A stretch of 64,000 nucleotides of DNA, taken from Rebecca billardiae RCC1528 (taxonomy: Eukaryota; Haptophyta). The stretch is taken from positions 3,410,001 to 3,474,000 of the forward strand of contig OZ251223.1 in NCBI GenBank assembly GCA_965240325.2, in the 5' to 3' direction. A model generated the notes under the pieces. The model had not been told where the DNA came from. It made no database searches and saw only the letters and a program-made list of their open reading frames with translations. How positions within the stretch are numbered: the first letter of the stretch is position 1; each line of letters starts with the position of its first letter. The translations under genes were made by a program, and so were the position numbers. Shown here in pieces: positions 42,007 to 52,921 of this stretch.

Positions 42007-45000
42007 TCAGTGGGCAAATGCCGCGGGCTGTGCGAGGTTGACGCGCGGCTTGAAGTATCCGTCGGTGAAGAGATTCCTTGGCTCCGAGCGCCGGTCAGAG
42101 TACGTCTCCTGCTCGCAAGTGGTGGCAGGGACGGTGCGCGTGGACACAAACAAGAGTCAGTCACGGGAGGGCGGCTGGGTGGGTGGGCGGAGCACGCGGC
42201 GCGAGCGTGCTGCGCGCACCATCGGGTCGACCGCGCGCGTGAACGCGACATAGTTGATGCTCATGTCGTTGGAGTCGTCGAACTTCTCGTAGATGAGCTC
42301 CATCTGTGGTGGAGCGGGCGGCGTAGGCGAAGTGTGCTCGTCTCAGTCGCGTGCCGCGCGTGCGCGCGTGCGAGGGGCGCCGGCGGCGGAGAGGGCAGGC
42401 GCTCACCTGCTCCGGGGGCAGCTCGATGCCAGCCGTCGAGAGCGCCTGCCGGAACTGCTTCCTCGTCACGTGGTCTGCGGTCGTGGCCTTCATCCTGCGG
42501 CCAAGGCGCGGCGCGGCGGCGGGTGGGCGTCGTGGCTGCATGCGTGAGCGCCGCGCCTCCCCCCTCGCGCGCGGGCACGCACAGCCTGTGCAACTCCTCG
42601 CGGCTCTCCCCAAGCCCCGGGAGCCAGATCGCCGCGTGGCTGCGCGGCGTGCCGCGGCTGGCCCCGATGGCGGCGCGGCGCGCGCGCGTGCGCACGCACC
42701 TCGACTGCGCAAAGTCGGTGAAGAACGGCTTGAGCAGCACGCGCCGCGTGATGAAGCGGTGGCGGATGAGCGAGATGATCTCGGCGACGCGGGCCTCCTT
42801 CTCCTCGGAGAGCTGCGGCAGCGAGCGGTCGATCAGCAGCGGCGGCACGTCGGCGAGCGGGTCCTGCTCGAGCCCCGTGATGATCGGGTCGACGTCCGAG
42901 CTGAAGCGGCGCCAGTCGATGAGCAGCACGCCGCCGCCGCCGCGCTCCTTGCGCGCGTACTTGCTCACGAGCATGCCAAACTCCGCCTCGGTGAGCGCGA
43001 GGCCGGCGGTGTCAAAGCCCTGCGAGATGCCCGAGCGGAACTGGTCGATCGTCACCGCGCCCGAGTTCAGCCGGTCGTGATCGCGGAACGAGTCCTCGAT
43101 GCGCAGCCGCTGCGCCTGGCACTTTTTGCGCATCCGCGCGATCAGCGACTCGACCGTGTCGGCGGGCTTCTCGAGCAGCCGCGGCTGGTCGAGCGTGGTG
43201 GGCGGGCGGCCGGGCTGGTAGTCGAGGTGCTGCGAGGGCGGCTCGAGGACGCGCGGGTGGTGGTACCCGCACGTCGAGCGGATCGTCCGGCCGTTCTGCA
43301 GCCCGAGCGCCTCCGCCGGGTCGACGTCGTCGCAGAAGCGCACGTAGTCAAACGAGCCGTCGCGGCTCGAGTCGTACCGCTTGCACAGCAGCCGGTACTC
43401 CTCGTTCGTCAGCTCGAGGTCGAAGCGCGCGAGGCACTGGCGGAACTGCGTGATGGTGATGCGGTTGGTCATCATGGGCGACTTCTGGTTCCGCTCGAAG
43501 TCGCGCATCGGCGGCTTGAGCAGGATCGAGCGCCGCTTGACGGCCGCGGCGAAGCGCGCGATCACCTCGTCGACCACCGCCATCTCCTCGGCCGGCAGCT
43601 CGACGAGCGAGGTGTGCGTCACCACGCTGATCGGCACGTCGCGCGGGCGGCGCTCGAGCTCCTTGGCGGTGAACGCCTCGTTCACGTCGTCGACGAAGTC
43701 GCGCCAGCGCACCATCGTCACGCCGTCCACCGTCGTCTTGTACTGCGCTAGCAGCGCCTGCACCTGCGCCTCGGTCAGCGCCTTGCGCTTGTCAAACGCG
43801 GCGCGCAGCGCGACGCGGAACTGGGCGGGCGCGAGCTTGCGCGAGCGGTGCCGGTCGTGGTCGGCGAAGAACTCGTTGATGCGCAGGCCGTACTTCTTGG
43901 CCGCGACGCGCAGCTCGTGCACCACCTCCTCCGCGCTCGACGCCGCCTCCAGCTGCGATGGCAGCCGCGGCTCGTCCGCGAACGGCTGCGGCCTGCCCGG
44001 CTGCGCGTACGTGCCAAACGGCAGCCGAGAGTCGGTCGGCAGCACCTTGGAGCTGTTGAAGCCGCCCGGCCCGATCCCCGTGTTCCACTTGGACTGGCGC
44101 TGCGAGAACTGCTCGTAGTCGTCCATCTCGGAGCAGAAGAGCACGAAGTGCACCGTGCCGTCACCGTTCGTGTCGTACCGGTGGAAGAGCAGCTCGGCCT
44201 CGCGCGGGCTCACCGGGATGTTGAGCGCGGACAGCCCCTGCAGGAGCTGCGAGCGCGTCACGTGGTCGATCACGATCGGCGAGTTGGCGTTCTTCGAGAA
44301 GTCCTCGAGCGTGGGCTTGAGCAGGATCGAGCGGTCCTTGGTGAGCTTGCGGATGCGCGCGCGCAGCGCCTCCCACTCCGCCTCGCGCCCCGGCGGCGGC
44401 TCGCGCAGCCGGTCGGCGGCGCACAGCGAGTGCTGCCTCGGCTCGAGCAGTGGCTCCTGCTCGATGCCGCGCGGCGGGTCGATCAGCCGCTCCACGTCGT
44501 GGATGAAGTCGCGCCAGCGCACGGCGCTCGAGCCGTCGACGAGCCGGTCGCCGTACGCGGTGCAGAGCAGCTTGAACTCGCGCTCGGTCAGGTCGATGCG
44601 CATCCGGTCGAACGCCACCGAGAGCGCGACGCGGAAGGACGGGATCGGGATCTTGTTCGAGTTGAACTTGTCAAAGTCGGCAAAGAACTCCTTCAGCCGC
44701 AGCCGGTTCACCATCACCTTCTCGGCGAAGCGCGCCATGAGCGGCTCGAGCTCGTCGTGGGCCGGCGGGACCGTCGACGCCGCCGTCGACAGGCGCGGCT
44801 CGTCCAGCCCCACCGGCGGCCGCCCCGGCTGGTACTCCACCTTCGGGTCGACCGAGTAGACGTGCTCCTTGCGGTACCCCGAGCGGAACGTCGCGGTCGC
44901 GATCGAGCCGCCGAGCGCGGGCGGGAGCGCGGCGGCGACGGTCTCGTCGACGAGCACGGCGAACTCGACGTAGTTGACCGAGCCGTCGCGGTGCGTGTCG

Positions 45001-45793
45001 AGCTTTGCGCACAGCAGCTCCGCCTCCTCGTTCGTCAGCTCGGCGTGCAGCCGGCCGAGGACCTGCCTGAACTGCTGGCGCGTCACACGGTGCATCATCT
45101 TGGCCGAGTGCTCGTTCCGCATGAAGTCATCGAAGGGCTGCTTGACCTCGAGCCGGTTGATCTTGACGAAGGCGCGGATGCGCTCGAGAATGGCCTGCAC
45201 GCGCGCCTCGTCCTCGTCCGAGAGCTGCGCGAGCGGCTTGCGCACCGACGACGGCGCGAGCGTGGGCAGCGTGGACGTCGGGTAGCGCTCCATGTTTGGC
45301 ACGACGGTCGTCAGCTCGAGCCGCTCGATCAGCGGGCCGTAGCGCACGCCGTGCGGCGAGGCGTACTTGGCCTGCAGCGCGAGGAAGTCCATCTCCGTCA
45401 GATCGTCCAGCCCCGCCACCGTCAGGGCCGTGCGGAATTTGTTCGCACTCACCGCGCCCTTGCGGAGCGGATCAAACTCGACAAAGCGCTCCTGCGCACG
45501 CGCATGCACGCGCCAAGCGGGTGAGCGCACGCCGACGCGCCCGGTGCCCTACGCGCGGGGAACGCACCTTGAGCCGGATTCCCCGCTTGTACACCTTCTC
45601 CATGAGGTCCTTCTCCAGCGCCTCCACGTCGACGTGCTTGCTCATCTGCGCGAGCGCACCGACGGCACCGTCGCAGGCCGCAACGTCAGCACGCGCGTGC
45701 CAGGTGGGCGCACGCGTGCCGGCGCGAGGGAAACTCACGGCGGAATGCGCGCACCTCCACGACGTGGAGCATGTCCGGACGGCCTGGGAACAT
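42007..45793 (-). CDS. Large multi-EF-hand repeat protein, six exons
   Basis: About 1060 residues. Minus-strand exons: 45755-45793, 45568-45645, 42700-45491, 42407-42494, 42220-42303, 42007-42108. All junctions are GT-AG and phase-compatible. The start (MFPGRPDML) is tentative; an ATG at 45645 (MSKHV) is the alternative. Four related modules each contain a helix ending R-x-LLKP-x-x-x-DF, an H-V-T-x-x-Q-F segment and an EF loop: DTHRDGSVNYVEF, DTNGDGTVHFVLF, DSSRDGSFDYVRF, DDSNDMSINYVAF. Modules alternate with degenerate EF-like halves and share linkers of the form QPGRPP-x-x-x-D-x-PRL. The DTNGDGTV loop is canonical and should bind calcium; the last lacks the Gly. Similar long EF-hand proteins occur in flagella of algae and protists, so a ciliary calcium sensor is the inference. 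Confidence 0.82.
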
Positions 45794-46059
45794 GTTGGGC
45801 AGCTGTCTACGCAGGTCCAAGCCTGCGCGCACTGGCCCCGCGCGATCACGGCCGCGAACAAGCCTCCCTTGGTAGAGTGTAACAACATGCACGCGATGGC
45901 TGCCGAACGAGCGCCCGAGCTGCCGTTACGGTTGATGTGGCTCTCTTTTCGCACAGAAAGGACGCGAACGGAAATTCGCTCGTCTTTTTATTCGTCGCGC
46001 GGTTTTCTCCTTCCGTCCATCGCGCACGTGGACCAGCCTTCGACGCAGCTGCTTGCGTC
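45794..46059. promoter_or_regulatory. Putative bidirectional promoter, EF-hand / SK-like pair
   Basis: 266 bp between divergent start codons. If an upstream noncoding or coding exon of the EF-hand gene exists (donor-like and acceptor-like CGCGCAG at 45822/45823), it lies here. Inferred from geometry. Confidence 0.35.
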
Positions 46060-46994
46060 ATGATGAATCGCGCGACGCGCGCGGCCGTCGGCACGCTGAT
46101 CATCGCGGCGGCGCTGCAGCATGGCGAGTGCCTGCGCGTGAGTGGGGCTCGCTCGCCCACTCGAGCTCGCTGCGGCGTGCCGAGCCGGCTCCTGCGCATG
46201 GCGGCAGACGCCAATGACGCGCAATTCAACGAGGAACTGCCGCCGTCACTGCTCGCAGATGCGTGGACCAAGCAAGACATTGTGAAGGACTTGGTGGATA
46301 GGCTCAAGGGCTGCAGCATCGTCATCGTCGGCCACCGCAGGGCGGCGCAGTCCTCCGGCGCGCTCGCTCTCGCGCGCCGGCTGAAGGACAAGCGGTACCG
46401 CTACCTTGACCTTTACGACATCGTCACGCAGTGCGCGGGCGGCAAGTCGCCGGCCGAGGTAAAGGAGGCGGAGGGCGAGGAGGGCTTGAGAGCACTCGAG
46501 ACGGCAATCCTCTCCGAAGCCAAGGCGTGGCCACGCTGCGTGCTCTTCGCTGCCAACGCTGGCAGCACCCCGGCAAACTGGGCGCACATGCAGCAGGCTA
46601 TCGTCGTGTGCATTGAGGCAAAGCCGGGGCCCAAGTCGGATGATCTGTGGGTGGAGCAGGCGGACGTGACGGTGCAGGTCTCTGCGGAGGTGCGCGCACG
46701 CCACGCGAGCACGCCGGCGCGTACCGGTAGTGAAGGCCCACAGAAGCGCGCACGCCCTGCCCTACGCCCTCCTCGCTGACTCCCACTCACCGCGTCACCC
46801 GTGCGCTGCAGACGTCTCCCGACGAGACGGCGCTCCTGGTCGCCAAGGAGGTTCTGCAGGCGCTGAAGGACCGCCCGCCCAGGAGCAAGGAATGGATGGA
46901 AAAGCGCGACCAGATGCTCAAGGAGCGCGGGATCGATCCGGACAACTACGACGAGGCGGGGCCGGACGACAGCCCGGATGGAGATGCGCAGTGA
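46060..46994 (+). CDS. Shikimate kinase-like protein, P-loop lost, plastid-targeted
   Basis: 270 residues from exons 46060-46689 and 46812-46994 (122-bp GTGCGC...CTGCAG intron, phase 0). The N-terminus (MMNRATRAAVGTLIIAAALQHGEC then an Arg/Ser/Ala-rich leader to about residue 47) looks like signal plus transit peptide. The rest follows the shikimate kinase fold: IVIVGHRRAAQSSGALALARRL in place of the usual G-x4-GK-S/T P-loop, YLDLYDIV for the F-x-D-x-D shikimate/Mg motif, GGKSPAEVKEAEGEEGLRALE matching the S-I-x-E-I...GE-x-x-FR-x-x-E segment, and NWAHMQQAIVVCIEA. The P-loop Lys is replaced, so ATP-dependent kinase activity is unlikely. Plant SKL proteins are known to have lost kinase function and act in chloroplast development; an analogous plastid role is inference. 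Confidence 0.8.
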
Positions 46995-48274
46995 ATGAAT
47001 GGGGCCCGCGCTCGCCAGCGTTGTTGACGCTGGCCGTGAGTTACGAGCACAGATTACCGAGCGCCTTATGGTACTCGGCCAAACGTCGTGGTCGTGCGCC
47101 CGGCGCAATCCGCGAAGTACGGGGTTCGCTCAAATGCGATGCTTGGTTGCACGACGCTTGGACGTCACACGGGTGGTAGTCGTTGTCGCCTGCTGAGTGA
47201 CTGAGACTCCGGCCAGGGCCGGCGTTCAATGCCAACGGCTGGCGCCCTGCCGGTGGTGCTTCGGGCGCCCAGCGCGTGCTGCGGGAGTGGTCACTAGCAC
47301 GTAGCAGTCGGCGCCGTCCGTCCGATTATGATGATGTCACCCGCGTTCAGAGTTCAGGCATGCAAGTGACGCGCGCCTGAATACTATCGGCGTCCACAGT
47401 TACATTTAGTAGTCCACGGTGGTATTAACTATTATTCGTTTACGCTATAACTACTAACAATCAGGAAGTTCCTCGACATCATCACATCTATTAGTTATAG
47501 CTACGCTGTAACGGACGCGCGAGCAGCTTATAATTACATATATGTGTGTACATAAAATATTTGTCGACGAAGGCACTTCACCTCTCAGTCTAAGCCAAGT
47601 CTAGTGAATTAAGTCTGGCAGCGACCGGCATCACAGTCCGATCGCGAATTACTCAATTGACGCAGCGAGCCTCTACTCTCAATTAATTATAACCGACCAA
47701 ACGGCTCTGAGTCTGAACCGTGGCCGCTCGATTAAAACAGCCAAGCCGCACATACTGACCCGGCTTGGCTGTTTTAATGAAAAGTAATCCGAGTTACTGT
47801 GACAGACGACAGTCGTACCGGCGTGCCCGCACGCGGCGTGGGCGTGATTACTCTTCGGGTCACGCGCTGTCTAAGTCTCGTCATATCCAATGATGAATGA
47901 ATAAACGACGACGTCAAGATGAATGACAATAACGGCGGGCACATTACTTACACAGAAGCAGCCGGCCCGCGCTAGCGGCTAGTCCTGCCGATACCGCCAG
48001 TACTCACCCAAGTACTGGTTAGTCAGCTCTGTAACGCGGCTGGCGTCACCGACGGAATCGACCGCCGTAGCGGCGTAGACGGTCGGCCGCGGGTCAGAGT
48101 TCTGTGGGGGACACGTGCCTGAGGCCACGGCAGTGCCTAGCCGCGGAATCGTACGAGAAAGTACGCCGCAAACTGCTGCAGACAGTGTCACCTCCCTCCC
48201 AACAGGCGGTGGAGAAGGGTGCACGAGCCGGTGTCGAGTGGCACAACTCGTCCACCTCAGCATCAGCGTCAATG
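46995..48274. other. Intergenic between convergent genes, no supported gene
   Basis: AT-richer core (about 47340-47760) with a strong 18-bp hairpin at 47731-47778. Short overlapping ORFs near 46995-47240 and 47979-48270 show no motif. Confidence 0.55.
47731..47778. repeat. Perfect 18-bp inverted repeat, 12-nt loop
   Basis: Left arm ATTAAAACAGCCAAGCCG (47731-47748) and right arm CGGCTTGGCTGTTTTAAT (47761-47778) are exact complements around a 12-nt loop. It stands alone in intergenic DNA, far from either flanking stop codon. Confidence 0.92.
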
Positions 48275-48952
48275 TCAGATGCCCGTGCCAATCTTCTGCT
48301 CCGAGCGCACACCGACAGTGGGCATGCTCGACTTGATCTCAAACCACTCGTTGGGGTCCTCGACATTGAACGAGCGCTTCGTCTCGCTCCTGTACCAGGC
48401 GTCCAAGTCCAGGCCGAAGCTCGACGACGTTGCGCGGCCGGTGACTGTGTTGTGAGGCGCCGAGCAGCCGTTCCACGAGGTGAGCGGAATGACAGGGTGG
48501 TCGAGGGCGCGGTGGATGACGCCCTCGAGGTCATCCTTTGCCGCTCTGTCAGCCGGCGTGTACGGGTAGTTGATGACGCCCAGCTGGAACGCCCCTTGGT
48601 CGTAGTGCGTCCGGATCTTCCAGTTGCCCGGCGCGGGGTCGGGCATTGGCAGCGAGCGGTACGGCTCAAACGAGATGGGCGACACGGTCGGGGCAGATCG
48701 AGCCCCCGCGGAGTGCGCCTTGCGTCCAACGCTCATGGTTGGCACAGCGATGTCCATCGCCTTGATTGTGCTCCCCGCCGAGACAGTCTGCTTGGGCGGC
48801 ACGGGCCACTTGGAGTCCAGGAAGCCCTTTGGCGCGGCCGCGAGCGCATCCATCTGCGCCTTGGTCAGCGGCTTGGTCGGCGTGAGCGCGCGGTGGCTCA
48901 CCACCGACACTTCGGGCTTCTTCAACTTTGTCTGAGCGAACGACTGCGGCAT
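48275..48952 (-). CDS. Uncharacterised 225-residue protein
   Basis: Single-exon gene starting at ATG 48952. No transmembrane segment or signal peptide. The N-terminal third is basic and Pro/Ala-rich (about 1-95). Residues about 95-225 look folded: a Tyr/Pro-rich stretch (FEPYRSLPMPDPAPGNW), then QLGVINYPYTPADRAAKDDL, a helical segment (EGVIHRALDHPVIPLTSW) and a C-terminal region with several Trp/Phe (LDLDAWYRSETKRSFNVEDP, EWFEIKSSMPTVG). The aromatic spacing and near-absence of low complexity in this half support a real gene. Short basic Pro/Tyr proteins of this size are common in flagellar proteomes, but I do not recognise the family. It is divergent from the kinase gene, 355 bp away. Confidence 0.6.
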   Translation of the reverse strand: MPQSFAQTKLKKPEVSVVSHRALTPTKPLTKAQMDALAAAPKGFLDSKWPVPPKQTVSAGSTIKAMDIAVPTMSVGRKAHSAGARSAPTVSPISFEPYRSLPMPDPAPGNWKIRTHYDQGAFQLGVINYPYTPADRAAKDDLEGVIHRALDHPVIPLTSWNGCSAPHNTVTGRATSSSFGLDLDAWYRSETKRSFNVEDPNEWFEIKSSMPTVGVRSEQKIGTGI

Positions 48953-49307
48953 GCTGGACCGGGTACGGGGCCTGCCGGCTGCGCGAGTTGGCGGACGCGA
49001 GAGCTGCACGCGTGCGCCGCCCTTGCGCGGCCCTCGTCGCGAAAACGATGATGCCCGATATCTGGATGAAACAGACAGCGTTCAGTCGCGCGCGGTCATC
49101 AATTTTGCTGGGGACTTTGTAACGTTGAGGTCCGGGATCGGCGAGCAGTCCGGGTGGGCTCCGTCTGACCGCTCGTCAACCCTGCCGCTCCGGCTGACCG
49201 GCTTGGGCAGCGAATAGCGATCGAGAGAACTGGAGAGAAGGACCACAGAGCTGCGTCCGAGAGATCCCGTCCACACACAGCACGCACAAGACCAAGCACG
49301 TCGCGCG
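48953..49307. promoter_or_regulatory. Putative bidirectional promoter, unknown protein / NEK-like kinase
   Basis: 355 bp between divergent ATGs. Contains CGCACAAGACC-type sequence just before the kinase start but no clear TATA box. Inferred from geometry. Confidence 0.35.
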
Positions 49308-50753
49308 ATGTCACTCGCGCGTCGCGCCGTTGAGGACAGTGGCAAGTACACCATCGTCGGTTCGCTCGGAGCCGGTGCCTCGGGGCAATGTTGGCTGGTC
49401 CAGCGCTTCGGATCGGACGCGAAGCTGGCTGCGAAGACGGTGGGGCCGATCGACAATATGTCTGCGCACGAAGCCGAGGTGATGAAGCGGGAAGCGCGCA
49501 TGCTGGCTGCCGTCAAGCATCCTCACTCGCTGCGCATGAGGGAGTCTTTCATGAGTCACAACTATCTCGTCATCATCACGGACTACGCCAGCGCAGGGAC
49601 GCTGCACACCTTCGCCAACGAGCGCAACTTTCTTGTCAGTGAGGTCCGCGCTCGAGCGCGTGGCCGAGAGACACGCGCATCAGACCCCGCTGAGCCCCGC
49701 GCGCCCCGTTGTCAGTGAGGTCCGCGCTCGAGCGCGTGGCCGAGAGACACGCGCATCAGACCCCGCTGAGCCCCGCGCGCCCCGTTGTCAGTGAGGTCCG
49801 CGCTCGAGCGCGTGGCCGAGAGACACGCGCATCAGACCCCGCTGAGCCCCGCGCGCCCCGTGCGCGCATTGCCTACACGACGATCCATCCCACAGGCCGA
49901 AGTATGGCGCATCGCCTCGGAGCTGCTCACCGCGCTTGCGCACTTGCACGCAATGCGCATCATGCACCGAGACATCAAGGCGCACAACATCTTCATGCAC
50001 CGCGCGGTCGACGGGGAGCTCACGAGCTGCCTGGGCGACTTTGGGCTGGCTCGGCTGCTTGCTGCAACAAGCAGCGTTGACGCTGCGCTGACATGCTGTG
50101 GCACGCCGCAGCACATGGCACCGGAGCTTTTTGGCTCGTCGCAGTACGGCACTGCCGTGGACGTATGGGCGACTGGCTGCGTGCTGCACTGCATCTGCTC
50201 GGGCGACGGCTCGCCCCCCTTTGCGCTGCCCCCCCGCGCGCGCGACACCATCTACCAGCTCGGATATCGGATCGTGAGCGACTCGCCCAGGCCGATTTCG
50301 CCCGACGGCGGCTACAGCGCCGAGCTGCAAGACCTGATCGGTCGTATGCTGATCAAGGACCCCGCGCGCCGACCGACCGCTCTCGAGTTGCTCGACACAC
50401 CCAAGATCCAGTCGCACGTCGAGCGTGTGAAATACCATCGCGCGAGCAATGCCATGCACAAACTGCGTGACGCGCCCAGCGCCGCTGGCGACTCGCACAT
50501 CACGGACACCACGTCTGATGCAGGCAGCGGCAGCGCCATGGCGGTCGATGACCGCAGCCGCAGCGCCGAGGCAGACGGCATGTCGGCATCGACAGCCTCT
50601 CTGGCGCTTTCCATCATGGAGGCCGATGGACCCGAGCAGGTTTTTGGTAAGCTATGCCTATTGGCACCAGACGTGACTCTGTGCTGACACAGCGCGCGGC
50701 TGCCCCCCGGTGCAGGCGTGATGAAGTGGCTATCTGTTGCACATCATGGCTGA
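49308..50753 (+). CDS. NEK-like Ser/Thr protein kinase, three exons
   Basis: 374 residues from exons 49308-49643, 49896-50646 and 50716-50753. Intron 1 (252 bp) contains three 76-bp repeats. Intron 2 (69 bp, GTAAGC donor) gives the C-terminus FGVMKWLSVAHHG; reading through instead stops at 50687. Kinase landmarks: Gly loop GSLGAGASGQCW, a conserved Lys in AAKTV, HRD at 136-138 in IMHRDIKAHNIF, DFG at 160-162 in LGDFGLARLL, HMAPEL and the RRPTALELL end. HRDIKxxNIF, a short C-lobe and the SE-x-E-VW segment before the αE helix resemble NIMA-related kinases, which act in cilia and mitosis in protists. All catalytic residues are present. The last 100 residues are a Ser/Asp-rich regulatory tail. 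Confidence 0.88.
49635..49862 (+). repeat. 76-bp minisatellite, three copies, inside a kinase intron
   Basis: Units start at 49635, 49711 and 49787 and are near-identical; each begins with GTCAGTGAGGTCCGCGCTCG. Each therefore repeats the last nine exon bases and the splice donor of intron 1. Confidence 0.92.
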
Positions 50754-51519
50754 GCATGGCGCTGGGACCCATCGGCTTATTCGAGCTCGAACTACCGGAG
50801 TCCCGCCAGTCCGGACGAGCTCACCCCGCGGCGGTCGGCGGCGGCGGAAACTTTTTGTCATCATCATGACATCATCCGCGCGAGCAGGTGTCACTCAATG
50901 TAGGGGTGACGCGGGTACACCGTTGCCGTAGCTACTAGACTAGCTATAGTTGCCAGTCGTGCAGAATGCTGCTTAGTAACCGAGCAGCAGCATATATTCT
51001 GCGTGCGCAGTTTTCATAATTCAAATTTTATTTAGACTACTGGTGGGTGATGACGACCGGATGACATTCAGACAGATGAGACTCATCCGACTCAGTCTCA
51101 GACTGTGACTGTGTGCTGAGTGTGAGCTCCGTCAGCGAGATATACCGCGGCCAATACTCAATAGCAGCGCCGCAGCCGCCCCTGGGCCTGGCCGGAGGCG
51201 CCGAGGCGGCGATGCGCCGGCGAGGCGGAGCGGCCGACCGTACCGCCTATAAATAAGCTACGGTAGTACGGAACGGGCGAGGCTCAGAGTCTCACTCTCA
51301 GACGGTCGCCGAGCCCGAGGGACCCTCATCAACTCCCCGCCCAGTAGTCGGACTAGTCGGTGCTCGCCGTTCGAGTTCGTCGCCCGGGAAAGTCATCGGG
51401 TAGCGACGCGAATTCCGAATCTATGGAGGCTCATGGTTCGGTTCGGAGCTGCTGATCGAGTGACACTGAAGCCCGATGAAGACGGTTCGTCAGTTGCCAG
51501 TCGTGCAGCCCAGGCCCAT
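50754..51519. other. Intergenic between convergent genes
   Basis: 3' flanks of the kinase and desaturase genes, with an AT-rich core (about 50980-51040) and a TATAAATAAG stretch at about 51248. No gene seen. Confidence 0.5.
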
Positions 51520-52755
51520 CTACGAGCTCTTGGCTGGGCCGCGCTTCGTGCGCGACCACATGCTCATGTCGCTGCGCGTGACGAATTCCCAGATCACGCC
51601 CGACCACGAGGTGTACGAGTCGTACCCGGAGTAGAACTCCGGTGCCAGAGCGCGCAGCTGCGGCAGCTTGGACCACGCGACGTAGGGGAAATCGTGGTGC
51701 TCGTTGTGGTAACCCACGTTGAAGGTGATGAGGTTCAGCCAGCCGTAGTACGAGTACGTCTCCTGGCCCGGGCGGAAGACGTAGTGCTCGGACAGGAAGT
51801 GGCCTGCGCGCAGGGCCAGGCGCCGCCGCGGGCGCGAGGGCGCACGAGCTCAGGCGGCCGTCTGCAGGCGCTCCTCCCGGTGGCGCGCGCTGCGCACCTG
51901 CGGTGGGGTGTAGGCTGCCAGCCAGCAACAGACATAGCACCAAGTACATCATCGGGCCGAAGCCGAAGAAGCGCACCATTACGGCATCAAAGGTCAGCTG
52001 CGCGGTGCGGTGCGGACGGAAGACGAGGGATGAGGAGCATGCGTGAGCGCCACGCGCGCACGAGCCACGCCGTGCGTGCGTCGGTCTCCCGAGACCGGCC
52101 TGGCTTCGCTCGAGGTCGCGAGATCGCCCTCCCTCGCGGAGAGCACCGCTCATGGCGCGCTCGCTCGCTCACGCACCTGCACAACGATGTTCAGCGCGTG
52201 CATGGCAGTCGGAGTCTGCGCCTTGATCATCATCGGGCGCAGCGCGTAAAAGACAATCTGCAACGCGCACCAGACCAGCTTGCCAAGAGGTCCTCGGAAG
52301 AGCGTGGCCTCCAGGCGGCTCGGAATGTCCGTGTCGATCCCATCCAGCCCCTGCATCTTGTGGTGATCGATGTGGTACTGCTTGAAGGTGATGCAGTACG
52401 GGAACACGATCGGCAGGTTGGCCACCATGGCGATCAGCCGGTTCACCTCAGGGCGCTTCGCGCCCAGGTTGTGCGCGAGCTCGTGGATTCCCAAGAAGAG
52501 CGCCTGCGTGATCGTCGCGCCAACCACGTACGCCGTCGCGAGGTACACGGGCCAAGACGCCTCCTGCATCACCACGCTCAGCGAGACCTGCAGCGCGACC
52601 ATCGCCAGGCAGATCCACTTGGTCTTGGGCTCCGGGCCCATGAGTTTTTGGACCTGCGGGTACTTCTTGAGGATCGCCTTCCTCCGCGCAGCATGCGGCT
52701 CGTCGTCAGAGGACCAGTAGAAGTCCCGGGGCGCCCCGTCTGCGCCGCCACCCAT
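51520..52755 (-). CDS. DEGS: Sphingolipid delta(4)-desaturase, three exons
   Basis: Introduces the 4,5-trans double bond into dihydroceramide at the ER membrane. Minus-strand exons 52177-52755, 51898-51997 and 51520-51803 give 320 residues, close to DEGS1. Introns 51998-52176 (GTGCGT, phase 0) and 51804-51897 (GTGCGC, phase 1) join NIVVQ-LTFDAVM and HPTA-G-HFLSEHY correctly. The start is the ATG at 52755 (MGGGADGAPRDFYW), since the open frame upstream begins only at TTG and DEGS proteins start a few residues before D-F-x-W. Three His boxes are intact: HELAH, HIDHH, HNEHH. Also seen: DEPHAARRKAILKKYPQVQ and SYYGWLNLITFNVGYHNEHHD. Four or so hydrophobic spans fit the family. Confidence 0.95.
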
Positions 52756-52921
52756 CGCTGCGTACTGTTGCGCGGTTGCTCGAATCTGCGCGCCTTGCCC
52801 GCGTTCGTTCTCCGGACCCGCCTCAGTACCTACCGGCAGTGTGAGATCGACCAATCAGGAGTTCGCAGCCGGTCTCCGCGGTCGATCGAGCTGCCACGAC
52901 AAGGAATCCAGAGAAGTCAGC
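52756..52921. promoter_or_regulatory. Bidirectional promoter with CCAAT box, DEGS / thioredoxin-fold gene
   Basis: 166 bp between divergent ATGs. CCAAT lies at 52851-52855 in GACCAATCAGG, a CCAAT-box context, about 70 bp from the plus-strand start. Use as a shared promoter is inferred. Confidence 0.5.

Noticed and set aside
42351-45524. 466- and 558-codon plus-strand ORFs
   Set aside because: Antisense to the EF-hand gene, whose modules and splice phases are consistent.
52756-52854. Extending the desaturase start to 52854
   Set aside because: That codon is TTG. The ATG at 52755 gives a length and N-terminus matching DEGS proteins.
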